From Vulcanimicrobiota bacterium (GTDB lineage: Bacteria > Vulcanimicrobiota > Vulcanimicrobiia > Vulcanimicrobiales > Vulcanimicrobiaceae), in contig JASHPC010000045.1 in the NCBI GenBank assembly GCA_030038335.1, forward strand, positions 1 through 29,082: a stretch of DNA of 29,082 bases. The letters are read 5' to 3'. Shown piece after piece: positions 21,371 through 29,082 of the stretch. Below the pieces are notes generated by a model. The model made no database searches, was not told the DNA's origin, and was given only the letters and a program-made list of their open reading frames with translations. Both the position numbers and the translations under genes were made by a program. Each line of letters opens with the position of its first letter. The first letter of the stretch is position 1.

Positions 21371-22729
21371 TTGTACACTCCGCACACGAAATCCGACATC
21401 AAAGCGATGCTCGATGCCATTGGCGTCGAGTCGCCCGACGCGCTGCTCGCCGTTCCGGACGCGTTGAAGCTTCGCGAGCCGCTCGACGTCGTTCCCGCGC
21501 TTCCAGAGTATCAGATTCGGCGACGGCTCGAGGGCGTCGCAAAGCGCAATGGCGGCGTCGACGCAATCTCGTTTTTGGGTGGCGGCGCGTATCGGCACTA
21601 TGCACCACCTGCGATTTCGGCACTCGCAATGCGCGGCGAGTTTCTCACGGCCTACACGCCGTACCAGGCTGAGGTCTCGCAAGGCTATTTGCAAGCGATT
21701 TACGAGTGGCAGACGTACATTTCGCTGCTCACTGGCATGGATCTCGCGGACGCATCCGTCTACGACGGTGCTACCGCGCTCGCTGAGAGCGCGATCATGG
21801 CAATCAACGCGACTGGGCGTCAGCGATTTCTCGTCTCACGTGCGGTCCATCCGAACTATCGAGCCGTGCTGACGACCTACTGCGACGGTCTCGACGTCGC
21901 CGTCGATGAGATCCCAATCGCGAAGAACGGCACGACGGATCTTGCCGCGCTGGCGGAAGCGCTTTCCTCGCACGAGTACGCCGGCGTCGCCCTGCAGTCG
22001 CCCAACTTCTTCGGAAACGTCGATACGTTCGATGCCGCTGCTCGCGATGCCATCTCAAAACACGGCGTCGTGCCGATTGCCGTCGTGGCAGAGGCGCTCT
22101 CACTTGCGGCGCTCGCTGCACCGGCGTCGTGGGGCGCGAAGATCGTCGCCGGTGAAGCGCAGTCGTTCGGCGTTCCGCTTGCATATGGCGGCCCGTACGT
22201 TGGTTTCATCGCGACCGTGGAGGAACACATTCGCCGGATTCCCGGACGCCTCGTCGGGAAGACGGTCGACAATGCCGGAAGGGCGGCCTACGTGCTCACG
22301 CTTCAGGCTCGAGAGCAACACATTCGTCGCGAGCGTGCGCTGTCCAACATCTGCACGAATCAAGCGCACTGCGCGCTCATCGCGACGATCTATCTCGCGC
22401 TCGTGGGAAAGACGGGGCTGCGTGACATTGCAGCACTCAACGTCGAACGATCGCGCGAGCTCGCGACGGCGGTTGCAAATGCCGGCGCACGACTGCCGTT
22501 CTCGGCCCCGTTCTTTAACGAAGTCGTCGCCGACGTCGGGCGCCCTGCTGCCGAGGTGCTCGGCGAACTGCAGAAGCGCGGTATTCTCGGCGGTCTCGAC
22601 CTTGGGCGCTGGTATCCCGAGTACGCGAACTGCATGCTCATGGCCGCAACCGAGCTCACCACGACGCGTGAAATCGACGCGCTGGCAAGCAATTTGAAGG
22701 AGAGCATGCGTGCCCGCGCAGTCGTCTGA
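21371..22729 (+). CDS. gcvPA: Glycine dehydrogenase (decarboxylating) subunit 1
   Basis: It is the N-terminal half of the P protein, split as in Bacillus, Thermotoga and archaea. The 452 residues start with TPHTKSDIKAMLDAIG, typical of the subunit. They contain FLGGGAYRHYAPPAI, TAYTPYQAEVSQGYLQAIYEWQTYI, VYDGATALAESAIMA and QAREQHIRRERALSNICTNQAHCAL. It lacks the PLP lysine, which lies in subunit 2. The start is TTG 21371, 1 bp after the gcvH stop; the ribosome-binding site is poor, so translation may depend on coupling. Confidence 0.97.
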   Translation: MYTPHTKSDIKAMLDAIGVESPDALLAVPDALKLREPLDVVPALPEYQIRRRLEGVAKRNGGVDAISFLGGGAYRHYAPPAISALAMRGEFLTAYTPYQAEVSQGYLQAIYEWQTYISLLTGMDLADASVYDGATALAESAIMAINATGRQRFLVSRAVHPNYRAVLTTYCDGLDVAVDEIPIAKNGTTDLAALAEALSSHEYAGVALQSPNFFGNVDTFDAAARDAISKHGVVPIAVVAEALSLAALAAPASWGAKIVAGEAQSFGVPLAYGGPYVGFIATVEEHIRRIPGRLVGKTVDNAGRAAYVLTLQAREQHIRRERALSNICTNQAHCALIATIYLALVGKTGLRDIAALNVERSRELATAVANAGARLPFSAPFFNEVVADVGRPAAEVLGELQKRGILGGLDLGRWYPEYANCMLMAATELTTTREIDALASNLKESMRARAVV

Positions 22730-24179
22730 TCGCACCCTCTCCCCGCTCATCTTCGAGATGGGGCAAGACGGGCGTGCGAACGCATACGTCGAGCGCGGCA
22801 AGCCGCTCGAGAGCTTCTTTCCGAAAGACGCGCTGCGAGACGACCTGCCTTTGCCCGACAACACCGAGCTTGACGTCGTGCGTCACTACACCCGATTGTC
22901 GCAACGCACGTTCGGAATCGACATGGGGTTCTATCCGCTCGGATCGTGCACGATGAAGTACAATCCGAAAATCAATGACGCGCTCGCCGGCCTTCGCGAG
23001 TTTGCGGAGCTCCATCCCTTCGTTCCCGACGAGCTCGCGCAAGGAGCGCTGCAGGTGATGTACGAGCTGGAGCGGAGCCTGTCATCGCTGTTCGGCATGG
23101 AGGCCTTCTCGCTCAATCCCGCAGCGGGCGCACAAGCCGAGCTCGCAGCGCTCCTCGTGTCGAAGAAGTACTTTCGGGATCGCGGTGAAACGCGGCGGAA
23201 CAAAGTCATCGTTCCCGACACTGCGCACGGCACGAACCCCGCGTCTGCGGCAATGTGCGGCTATAGCGTCATCTCGCTGAGGAGCGACGCCCGGGGCCGG
23301 GTCGATCCCGCGGAAATTCGAAGAGTTGTTGGCGCCGACACGGCTGTCTGCATGATGACGAATCCGAATACTCTCGGGCTCTTCGAGGAACGCATTCACG
23401 AGATCGCCGACGCCGTGCACGAAGCGGGTGGGCTCATGTATTACGACGGCGCGAATGCGAACGCGCTCATGGGGAATGCGCGCCCGGGTGACATGGGCTT
23501 CGATTTGATGCACCTCAACACGCACAAGACGTTCACGATTCCGCACGGCGGCGGAGGTGCGGGGCACGGTCCGCTCGGCGTTGCGAAACATCTCGTCGAA
23601 TACCTGCCGGTGCCGTACGTCGTGCGCGATGGCGACTGGTTTCGTCTCGACTTCGATCGCCCGAAGTCGATCGGCCCGGTGCGCTCGTTCTGGTCGAACT
23701 TCGCGCACGCGGTGCGCGCGCTCGCGTACCTGTATGCGAACGGAGCCGAGGGGCTTGCCAGAGTCTCGCAGTACGCAGTGCTCAATGCGAACTACCTTCG
23801 TGTCAAAGTCGCCGAGTTTCTCGAAACGCCCTATGCAGAGATATGCCGGCACGAGTTCGTTGCGTCCGCGCAGCCGCTTAAGAAGGAGACGGGCGTTCGT
23901 GCGCTCGACATTGCAAAGGCGTTGCTCGATCGTGGCTTCATGGCGCCGACGGTTTACTTCCCGCTCATCGTTCCCGAGTGTCTGATGATCGAGCCTACCG
24001 AAACCGAGTCGAAAGAGACGCTCGACGAGTTCGTCGAGGCGTTGCGCGAGATCGTTGCGGCTGCGAAATCAAATCCGCAGGAACTCTTCGAGGCGCCCGT
24101 CACGACGGTCGTGGGGCGCGTCGACGAAACGCGCGCGGCTCGTCAGCCCGACCTGCGCTGGAGGCCGAAACCGGCTTAG
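22710..24179 (+). CDS. gcvPB: Glycine dehydrogenase (decarboxylating) subunit 2
   Basis: It is the catalytic half of the split P protein, which decarboxylates glycine with PLP. The 489 residues from GTG 22710 have GGAG just upstream and overlap gcvPA by 20 bp. Blocks: FYPLGSCTMKYNPKIND, SLNPAAGAQAELAALL, DTAHGTNPASAAMCGY and the PLP site HLNTHKTFTIPHGGGGAG with Lys273. The C-terminus continues past the usual end with an Arg/Pro-rich tail (TRAARQPDLRWRPKPA), common in this family. The stop overlaps that of the convergent peptidase gene by 4 bp. Confidence 0.97.
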   Translation: MPAQSSDRTLSPLIFEMGQDGRANAYVERGKPLESFFPKDALRDDLPLPDNTELDVVRHYTRLSQRTFGIDMGFYPLGSCTMKYNPKINDALAGLREFAELHPFVPDELAQGALQVMYELERSLSSLFGMEAFSLNPAAGAQAELAALLVSKKYFRDRGETRRNKVIVPDTAHGTNPASAAMCGYSVISLRSDARGRVDPAEIRRVVGADTAVCMMTNPNTLGLFEERIHEIADAVHEAGGLMYYDGANANALMGNARPGDMGFDLMHLNTHKTFTIPHGGGGAGHGPLGVAKHLVEYLPVPYVVRDGDWFRLDFDRPKSIGPVRSFWSNFAHAVRALAYLYANGAEGLARVSQYAVLNANYLRVKVAEFLETPYAEICRHEFVASAQPLKKETGVRALDIAKALLDRGFMAPTVYFPLIVPECLMIEPTETESKETLDEFVEALREIVAAAKSNPQELFEAPVTTVVGRVDETRAARQPDLRWRPKPA

Positions 24180-26626
24180 AGGTTTCCGGGCGGCGCCTCG
24201 TTCAGCAGATACTGAATCAGGAAGTCCCGACTGCGCCGCGCGAGATAGTCTTGGTAAATCGTGAAGTGTCCGCTGTTCGGGACGTAGATGAACGAGAAGT
24301 CCTTCCCGTCGCGAATCAACGCGTTGACAAACTGTAGCGTCGAGCCTGGCAGTGCGTTCTCATCCTGCTCTCCCATGATGATGAGCAGTTTGCCCTTCAA
24401 CCGCCACGCGTCGAGGTTGCTATCCAGCGAACGATAGTTTAGGGCGACGACGTTTGGCGCCGGGCGCAGCGAGCCACCTCCCGGATAGACCGGGACTCCT
24501 TGCCACGGCTCGACGCCTTGGTACATGTTGTGCAACCCGCCTGGTGGATATGCCGCAACGCCGACTTTGAAAAAGTTCGGGAAATCGAGCATCGCGCGAA
24601 TGCAGGACTCTCCACCGAACGACCCGCCGACGATGCCGACGCGAGAAAGGTCGATGTAGGAGAATCGGCGAGCGAGCTGGCGTATCGCGGAGACGTGATC
24701 GTCGAGCCCGAAGCGTCCGAAGTTTCCGTAACTCGCGTCGAGGAAGGCTCGCGAGCGATTCGGCGTTCCGCGCGCGTTGACGATCACGACGACGAATCCG
24801 AGGGCGGCCAGCGCGGGCGCGCTCACCTGCGATAACGTCCCGTTGATCGCTTGCGTGAACGTCGTCGGGACTGCCGTCACGAGCGGACTCGTATACTCGT
24901 CGTCGACGATCGGATAACGCGCGCCCTTGACGATTGGCGACGGACGATAGATGACGCCCCACAGCGGAGTGCCGTCGCTCGCGCGCACGGTAAACTCGGT
25001 CGGAGGACGATAGCCGGCGGCGTAGAGCGCCGCTGGATTCGCGCGCTCGACGGTCGCAATCAGTCGAGCGTCGGAGGTCATGCGTATGACCGTTTGCGTC
25101 GGATCGTCGACCGTCGAATAGTTGTAGACGACGTATTTTCCGCTAGGAGAGATCGCGTCGTACGCGACCGCACCGTCGACCGGGAGAATCGATGGTCCCA
25201 TGCCCGTCAACATGTGGTCGGCGTGCTCGGGAGAGAGCAGCGTGAGACCCGTTCCGTCGAAGTTGACGCGATAGAGATAACGGTAGTACGGGTTTCCGGG
25301 CTCTCGTCCGCTTCCCGTAAAGTACACGCGATCGCGTGCGTCGTCGACGTCGACGATATTGCGGACTAACCAGTTTCCGCCCGTGAGCTGTTGCTCGAGG
25401 GCGCCTGTCTCTACGTTGTAGAGATAGAGATGGCCCCAGCCCGAGCGCTGCGAGAACCAAATCAAATGCTTGCGGTCGCCAGTCATCGCGACGTTCGGCG
25501 GCTCGTAGAACGTCGAGTTCAAGTCGGCTCGGGGCTCGAGATGCTCCCGAAGGACGATGCGCACTGAGCCATCGGCAACGTGGACGTCCAAGAAGTACGC
25601 CGTTGCGAGCTCGTCGGCACTCGCAAGGATGTAGAGCTCGCTGCCGTCGCTGCTCCACCACTGCGGCTCGATACCCGTATATCCTAGCGAGGCACCGCTG
25701 GGCAACGCGATCTTGTGCGAAACTCCGGTCGCGACGTCGATTGCGTACCAGGAGATCGTCGCAGGCTTCTCGCCGAGCAGCGCGAGGCGCTCTTCGAGAA
25801 CGCGCGGACGAAAACTACCGTCGGGAGGTACGTCTTCGATGAAAGGATACTCAGCCACGTTTCGTTGGTCGACGAGCGGTACGACGACGCTTCTCGAGTC
25901 AGGCGACCAAAATGTCTCGAAGGGTGGAAAGCGGTAACCCGCCGCTTCCGCTTGGCGCATCGGAAGCGTACCGATACCATCAGGATAGATGCCGTAGCCG
26001 TCATCGTCGTTTACGCCGTCGGTGGTCAGCGCGCGTTCTGCTCCCGTCTTCAGATTTCTTAGCCACAGATTGCCGCCACGCACGAAGACTGCATCCGATG
26101 CATCCGGTGCGACGAGTAAACCGTCACCGGTGCCGAAACGCGGCGCCGGTACGAGCGCGCATTGCACAGTCGCCGAGCCCGTACAGCGATAGGTCTTTCC
26201 TGCGACGGCAGCTGTTGCCGTGTATGTGCTCCCTGCGATCTCGAGCGAATCCAATGCGATCGCCCGTGGTCGCACAGATGCGTGCGCGGCGCGCGTGAGG
26301 GCCGTCGCGAGTGCCACAGGATCAAATGCCGGACGCTTGTGGCCGTTCGCGGCGTCGACGACGACGTAGTCGTGATCTATCGCAGTTCCGCGCTCGTACC
26401 AGAACCGGTCTCTGTTGCCGAGCCAGTGCGGGACAACGAATGCGTTCGGCAACAGATTTGAGAGCGCTTGCACCTGCGAGAGACGCTCAGCGCGTTGGTA
26501 CTCGCCTCGTGGAACCGGCGGTGGAGGCGGAGCGCCGCCCGGTGCAACTCCGAGAATGACAAACGACGCAAGGAGCGCGATCGCTCCGGTGCGCTTACCC
26601 GACGATGCCGTACTCGTACGCACCAC
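24176..26626 (-). CDS. Exported S9 family (dipeptidyl peptidase IV-like) serine peptidase
   Basis: The 816-residue protein has an N-terminal signal peptide (KRTGAIALLASFVILGVAPGG) followed by Pro-rich sequence, so it is exported or lipid-free periplasmic. Residues about 60-520 form the beta-propeller of DPP IV (blocks such as FETFWSPDSRSVVVPLVDQ and WWSSDGSELYILAS). The C-terminal alpha/beta hydrolase domain carries Ser669 in G-G-S-F-G-G, Asp755 in GEQDENALPGS and His787 in NSGHF; Phe replaces the Tyr usual in G-x-S-Y-G-G. It likely cleaves dipeptides after Pro or Ala. Start GTG 26626 (or GTG 26623) overlaps the FAD oxidase by 32 bp with only a weak ribosome-binding site. Confidence 0.92.
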   Translation of the reverse strand: MVRTSTASSGKRTGAIALLASFVILGVAPGGAPPPPPVPRGEYQRAERLSQVQALSNLLPNAFVVPHWLGNRDRFWYERGTAIDHDYVVVDAANGHKRPAFDPVALATALTRAAHASVRPRAIALDSLEIAGSTYTATAAVAGKTYRCTGSATVQCALVPAPRFGTGDGLLVAPDASDAVFVRGGNLWLRNLKTGAERALTTDGVNDDDGYGIYPDGIGTLPMRQAEAAGYRFPPFETFWSPDSRSVVVPLVDQRNVAEYPFIEDVPPDGSFRPRVLEERLALLGEKPATISWYAIDVATGVSHKIALPSGASLGYTGIEPQWWSSDGSELYILASADELATAYFLDVHVADGSVRIVLREHLEPRADLNSTFYEPPNVAMTGDRKHLIWFSQRSGWGHLYLYNVETGALEQQLTGGNWLVRNIVDVDDARDRVYFTGSGREPGNPYYRYLYRVNFDGTGLTLLSPEHADHMLTGMGPSILPVDGAVAYDAISPSGKYVVYNYSTVDDPTQTVIRMTSDARLIATVERANPAALYAAGYRPPTEFTVRASDGTPLWGVIYRPSPIVKGARYPIVDDEYTSPLVTAVPTTFTQAINGTLSQVSAPALAALGFVVVIVNARGTPNRSRAFLDASYGNFGRFGLDDHVSAIRQLARRFSYIDLSRVGIVGGSFGGESCIRAMLDFPNFFKVGVAAYPPGGLHNMYQGVEPWQGVPVYPGGGSLRPAPNVVALNYRSLDSNLDAWRLKGKLLIIMGEQDENALPGSTLQFVNALIRDGKDFSFIYVPNSGHFTIYQDYLARRSRDFLIQYLLNEAPPGNL

Positions 26627-27773
26627 GACTCGAGCGCTGTTCCTTGAAACGTCCGTATCGGAAGATGCCGAGATCGTACGTCGCGCAACGGCCGTCGAGT
26701 ACGAGCTCTGCTACGGCTTTTCCGATAGCTGGCCCGATCTTGAAGCCGTGACCGCTGAATCCGATCGCGCAGTAGAATCGTTCGACCTCCGGAATGCGAT
26801 CGATGACCGGCTGCCAATCGGGAGTGACGTCATAAAGGCCGGCCCAACCACCGTGCACCGTTCCCTCGTCCATGACCGGGAATCGGCGCACGATCGCCTC
26901 CGAATAGCCTTGAACTTCTGCAGCGGTCGGAACACCCGCATAATCATCTGGATCGACGCTGTCGTCGATATCGTGCAGCGAACCTACCATCATGCCGGTC
27001 CTTCCATCGGGTTTGAAATACCAGCCGTTCACGAGATCGCCCCAGACCGGTATGGGCGTCGACCATACGGGCGGACGATGGAGCATGACGACGGCATGCC
27101 GGCTCGCTCGCACGGGAATGTGAACGCCGGCCATCTCCGCGATTCGTCCACCCCAGGGCCCCGCTACGTTCACGACGCAGTCCGTGCCGATCGTGCCCTT
27201 ATCGGTGACCACCGCACGAATCGTACCGCGTTCGACGGAGATGCCGGTTACACGCGTTTTTCGAAGTATCTCGACGCCCGCGGTTTTGCACGCGTTCGCA
27301 AAGCTATTCGCGGCGAGCGCGGGATCGGCGTATCCTCCATCTGGCTCGTACGATCCGGCACCGATGTCTTCCGTATGGAGCAGCGGCTCCATGTCATGTA
27401 ACTCTCGCGCGGAAAGGAACTTCTCGCGGATGCCGATTCGAACGTGCATGTCGACGACTGCCCGTAGCGCTTCGGCTTGCTGTGCTGGAGCAAAGAAAAC
27501 GACGCCGCATTGCACGAAGCCCGCGTCTCCTCCAATCGTTTCGCCGATCGTCTCCCAGACTTTGATGCTGTCGCGCGCCATCGTAGCGAGCACTTCGTGC
27601 GAATAGTGCTGGCGAACGACCCCGCTCGAAAGACCCGTAGGACCGGAGGCGATGTGGTCCTTTTCCACGAGAACGATATTTCGAATGCCACGTTGCGAGA
27701 GCGCATAGGCAGTGCACGTTCCGTTGATGCCGCCGCCGATCACGACGACGTCCGCCGTCCTGTTCATCGTCAC
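26595..27773 (-). CDS. FAD-dependent amine oxidase (sarcosine/glycine oxidase-like, DAO family)
   Basis: The 392 residues show the FAD-binding GxGxxG at 13-18 in VVVIGGGINGTCTAYAL, then E37-like VLVEKDHIASGPTGLSSGVVRQHY. A substrate region follows (HGGWAGLYDVTPDWQPVIDRIP). The DAO C-terminal signature is FYCAIGFSGHGFKIGPAIGKAVAELVLDG. This set is typical of sarcosine oxidase beta or glycine/opine oxidases, which oxidise secondary or primary amines to imines. No C-terminal GcvT domain is fused. GTG 27773 shares GTGA with the hydrolase upstream, and ATG 27767 is an alternative start. Substrate unknown; sarcosine or glycine would feed the neighbouring glycine cleavage genes, but that is inference. 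Confidence 0.9.
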   Translation of the reverse strand: MTMNRTADVVVIGGGINGTCTAYALSQRGIRNIVLVEKDHIASGPTGLSSGVVRQHYSHEVLATMARDSIKVWETIGETIGGDAGFVQCGVVFFAPAQQAEALRAVVDMHVRIGIREKFLSARELHDMEPLLHTEDIGAGSYEPDGGYADPALAANSFANACKTAGVEILRKTRVTGISVERGTIRAVVTDKGTIGTDCVVNVAGPWGGRIAEMAGVHIPVRASRHAVVMLHRPPVWSTPIPVWGDLVNGWYFKPDGRTGMMVGSLHDIDDSVDPDDYAGVPTAAEVQGYSEAIVRRFPVMDEGTVHGGWAGLYDVTPDWQPVIDRIPEVERFYCAIGFSGHGFKIGPAIGKAVAELVLDGRCATYDLGIFRYGRFKEQRSSRGAYEYGIVG

Positions 27774-28600
27774 CGATTATAGAGCGAATCGCCGGTCGAA
27801 AATACGCCCTCGCTACGGGCAAGAAACGCAGTTGCGAAACGATCGAAGGCGTTGCGGTGGAGACTGTGCCCGCCCTCGAGCGTCAGCATCTCGACCGTCG
27901 GCGAACGCTCCGACGAGACGCGCTGCTGCAACGCGGCGTCGCTGATGCTCTCGCTTGGGGTCGCCATGAAAAGCAGGAGCGGCTTCGCGTACGAAGCGAT
28001 CGTCGGCAGCACATCCCACGTTGCGGGTGGGTTCTCGTCGCGCAGTCGGAGGATCGGATCGATCGTCAGCGTCTGCAGCGCGTGAGTTTTTCCCGCGACG
28101 TCGAGATCGGACCACGTCGGATTCTCGCGTCGAATCCTCTGCGAGCGCTCTTCGGGAGAGAGCGCGAGAAGTTGACGCAGCTCGTCGACGAACTCCTCGT
28201 ACCAGTCGCTCGAGCATTGGCGGAGCATTGGGTCTATTGCGACGACGTTTCCCACGGGAAGGTGCGCACCGCCGAGGATTGCGACCGCACCGCCCCAGGA
28301 ATGACCGATCGCCATGCGGATCGGCTCTCCAACCGCTGCGGCAACGGCGGCGAGATCGCCGACGGACTGTGCGAGCGTCATCGGTCCGCCAACCCCGGAA
28401 CTGTCGCCGTGACCGCGCTGATCGTACGCAGCAATGCGACATCGGCCGTCAAGATACTCTGTCAGTCGAAGCCAGGAACGACGCGAGCCAGTCATTCCGT
28501 GAATGCACAGCAGAAGCGGGCCGCGTTCACCCCAGATCTCGAGCGTCGTCTTTGCACCGTCCGAGAGCGTAACACGGCTCTCTCGGCCTGCCTCACGCAT
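27770..28600 (-). CDS. Alpha/beta hydrolase
   Basis: The 276-residue soluble enzyme has oxyanion-hole HGMTGSRRSW at about 34-43, DQRGHGDSSG at about 60-69, nucleophile Ser101 in G-H-S-W-G-G and His245 in EGGHSLHR. The acid residue is less clear: the usual spot after strand 7 reads MATPSESISD, so Asp123 after strand 6 may serve. It has no signal peptide. The family covers esterases, lactonases and C-C hydrolases, and context suggests catabolism of an ester, amide or lactone. It is sandwiched between overlapping neighbours (8 bp with the dehydrogenase, GTGA with the FAD oxidase). Confidence 0.88.
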   Translation of the reverse strand: MREAGRESRVTLSDGAKTTLEIWGERGPLLLCIHGMTGSRRSWLRLTEYLDGRCRIAAYDQRGHGDSSGVGGPMTLAQSVGDLAAVAAAVGEPIRMAIGHSWGGAVAILGGAHLPVGNVVAIDPMLRQCSSDWYEEFVDELRQLLALSPEERSQRIRRENPTWSDLDVAGKTHALQTLTIDPILRLRDENPPATWDVLPTIASYAKPLLLFMATPSESISDAALQQRVSSERSPTVEMLTLEGGHSLHRNAFDRFATAFLARSEGVFSTGDSLYNR

Positions 28601-29082
28601 CGTGCGTTCTTTCTCGCGATCGCGACTTGAACGTCAGTTCAGCAACGCCCGACTTGTCGAGCTCGCCTAGATCGAGGCGCTTCATGCGCTCGTACTGCGC
28701 CAGCGTTGCGCGCGCGAGAGGAAGATCGAGACCGGCTGCCTCTGCCAGTCCCAAGGCGATTGCGGAATCCTTTGCCGCGTGAGCGGCGGAGAAATAGACG
28801 TCGTGCTCGCGGTTCTGCATATCGGCTCCGTCGGTCTCGAGGACGCGTGAAGCTGCTCCAGTATGCGCGAAGACATCGCGCAGAAGATCTAAGTCGATGC
28901 CGAGGCTCGCTCCGAGCCCAAGGCCTTCCGCGAGCCCGGCCGTGTTGATGTTCATGACCATGTTCACGAGTGCTTTGACCTCGGCGGCCTTTCCGGCACT
29001 GCCGACGTAGCGTACTGTGGAACCCATGCTTTGCAACAACGGCAGCGTATCTTCAAAGACTTGTTGCCGGCCTCCGATCATA
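28593..29082 (-). CDS. NAD(P)-dependent beta-hydroxyacid dehydrogenase, C-terminal part (cut by edge)
   Basis: The visible 163 residues are the C-terminal helical domain of the 3-hydroxyisobutyrate dehydrogenase/tartronate semialdehyde reductase family. The frame runs off the right end, so the N-terminal Rossmann domain lies outside. Motif: GSAGKAAEVKALVNMVMNINTAGLAEGLGLGASLGID, with the catalytic Lys (K of VKALVN) and helical core intact. The C-terminal block KDSAIALGLAEAAGLDLPLARATLAQYERMKRLDLGELDKSGVAELTF is also typical. It is the first visible gene of the minus-strand catabolic unit and overlaps the hydrolase start by 8 bp. Confidence 0.9.
   Translation of the reverse strand, partial: MIGGRQQVFEDTLPLLQSMGSTVRYVGSAGKAAEVKALVNMVMNINTAGLAEGLGLGASLGIDLDLLRDVFAHTGAASRVLETDGADMQNREHDVYFSAAHAAKDSAIALGLAEAAGLDLPLARATLAQYERMKRLDLGELDKSGVAELTFKSRSRERTHDA

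Noticed and set aside
27774..27800. TATAAT on the minus strand just before the FAD oxidase as an internal promoter
   Set aside because: It lies inside the end of the hydrolase gene and no -35-like hexamer sits at 16-18 bp.
1..29082. CRISPR arrays, tRNA or rRNA genes, toxin-antitoxin or defence genes
   Set aside because: I saw no regularly spaced repeats, no tRNA T-loop/acceptor patterns in spacers, and no defence-type protein signatures in the real genes.

Overview
This is a GC-rich, gene-dense bacterial chromosome segment with about 32 protein-coding genes and no rRNA, tRNA or CRISPR array that I can see. Gene content is ordinary for a free-living bacterium. Several traits recall Gram-positive and other Terrabacteria-type lineages: a Bacillus-type SufB, a Prp protease next to L21, an RbgA GTPase, two-subunit glycine decarboxylase, and Thermotoga/Bacillus-type SpeD. 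The mix would fit an uncultured lineage such as Eremiobacterota (WPS-2), but that is a guess; the sequence does not name the organism.

Layout. (1) 1-939: the C-terminal end of an IS3-family transposase runs in from the left edge. It is followed by about 790 bp of sparse DNA with several perfect hairpins and one possible small membrane protein. (2) 940-8676, minus strand: one long, tightly packed unit read from right to left. It holds an unknown 157-aa protein, trmD, rplS, three tandem type I signal peptidases, rbgA, rnhB, yraN, an APC-type amino acid permease, a small two-helix membrane protein and a membrane-anchored universal stress protein. (3) 8746-9917: a tatA-like gene, then convergent rplU-prp-hypothetical on the minus strand. 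(4) 9965-10084: a REP-like inverted and direct repeat. (5) 10099-13618, plus: a four-gene operon (membrane protein, winged-helix regulator, fused double hydrolase, isoprenylcysteine methyltransferase-like protein). It has a textbook promoter whose -10 box is covered by a near-perfect palindrome. (6) 13620-17837, minus: sufB, Rieske ferredoxin, penicillin acylase, small hypothetical. (7) 17917-24179, plus: a clear promoter, a structured leader of about 190 nt, then speD, speE, a hotdog thioesterase, gcvT, gcvH, gcvPA and gcvPB. (8) 24176-29082, minus: a catabolic-looking unit of a 3-hydroxyisobutyrate dehydrogenase-like gene (cut by the edge), an alpha/beta hydrolase, an FAD amine/glycine-type oxidase and an S9 peptidase.

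How the genes fit together. The left minus-strand unit joins ribosome and RNA housekeeping (TrmD, L19, RbgA, RNase HII) to protein export (three LepB) and ends in a transport/stress module. The right plus-strand unit joins spermidine synthesis (AdoMet consumption) to the complete T, H and P parts of the glycine cleavage system, so AdoMet and one-carbon metabolism may share one transcript. The unit next to it encodes enzymes that could supply amino acids or glycine-like amines (peptidase, FAD amine oxidase).

Most worth a second look: the speD leader RNA, the palindromic operator at 10121-10151, the penicillin acylase whose membrane anchor has no usable start codon, the three tandem signal peptidases, and the double-hydrolase fusion. 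I did not find a convincing new defence or mobile system.
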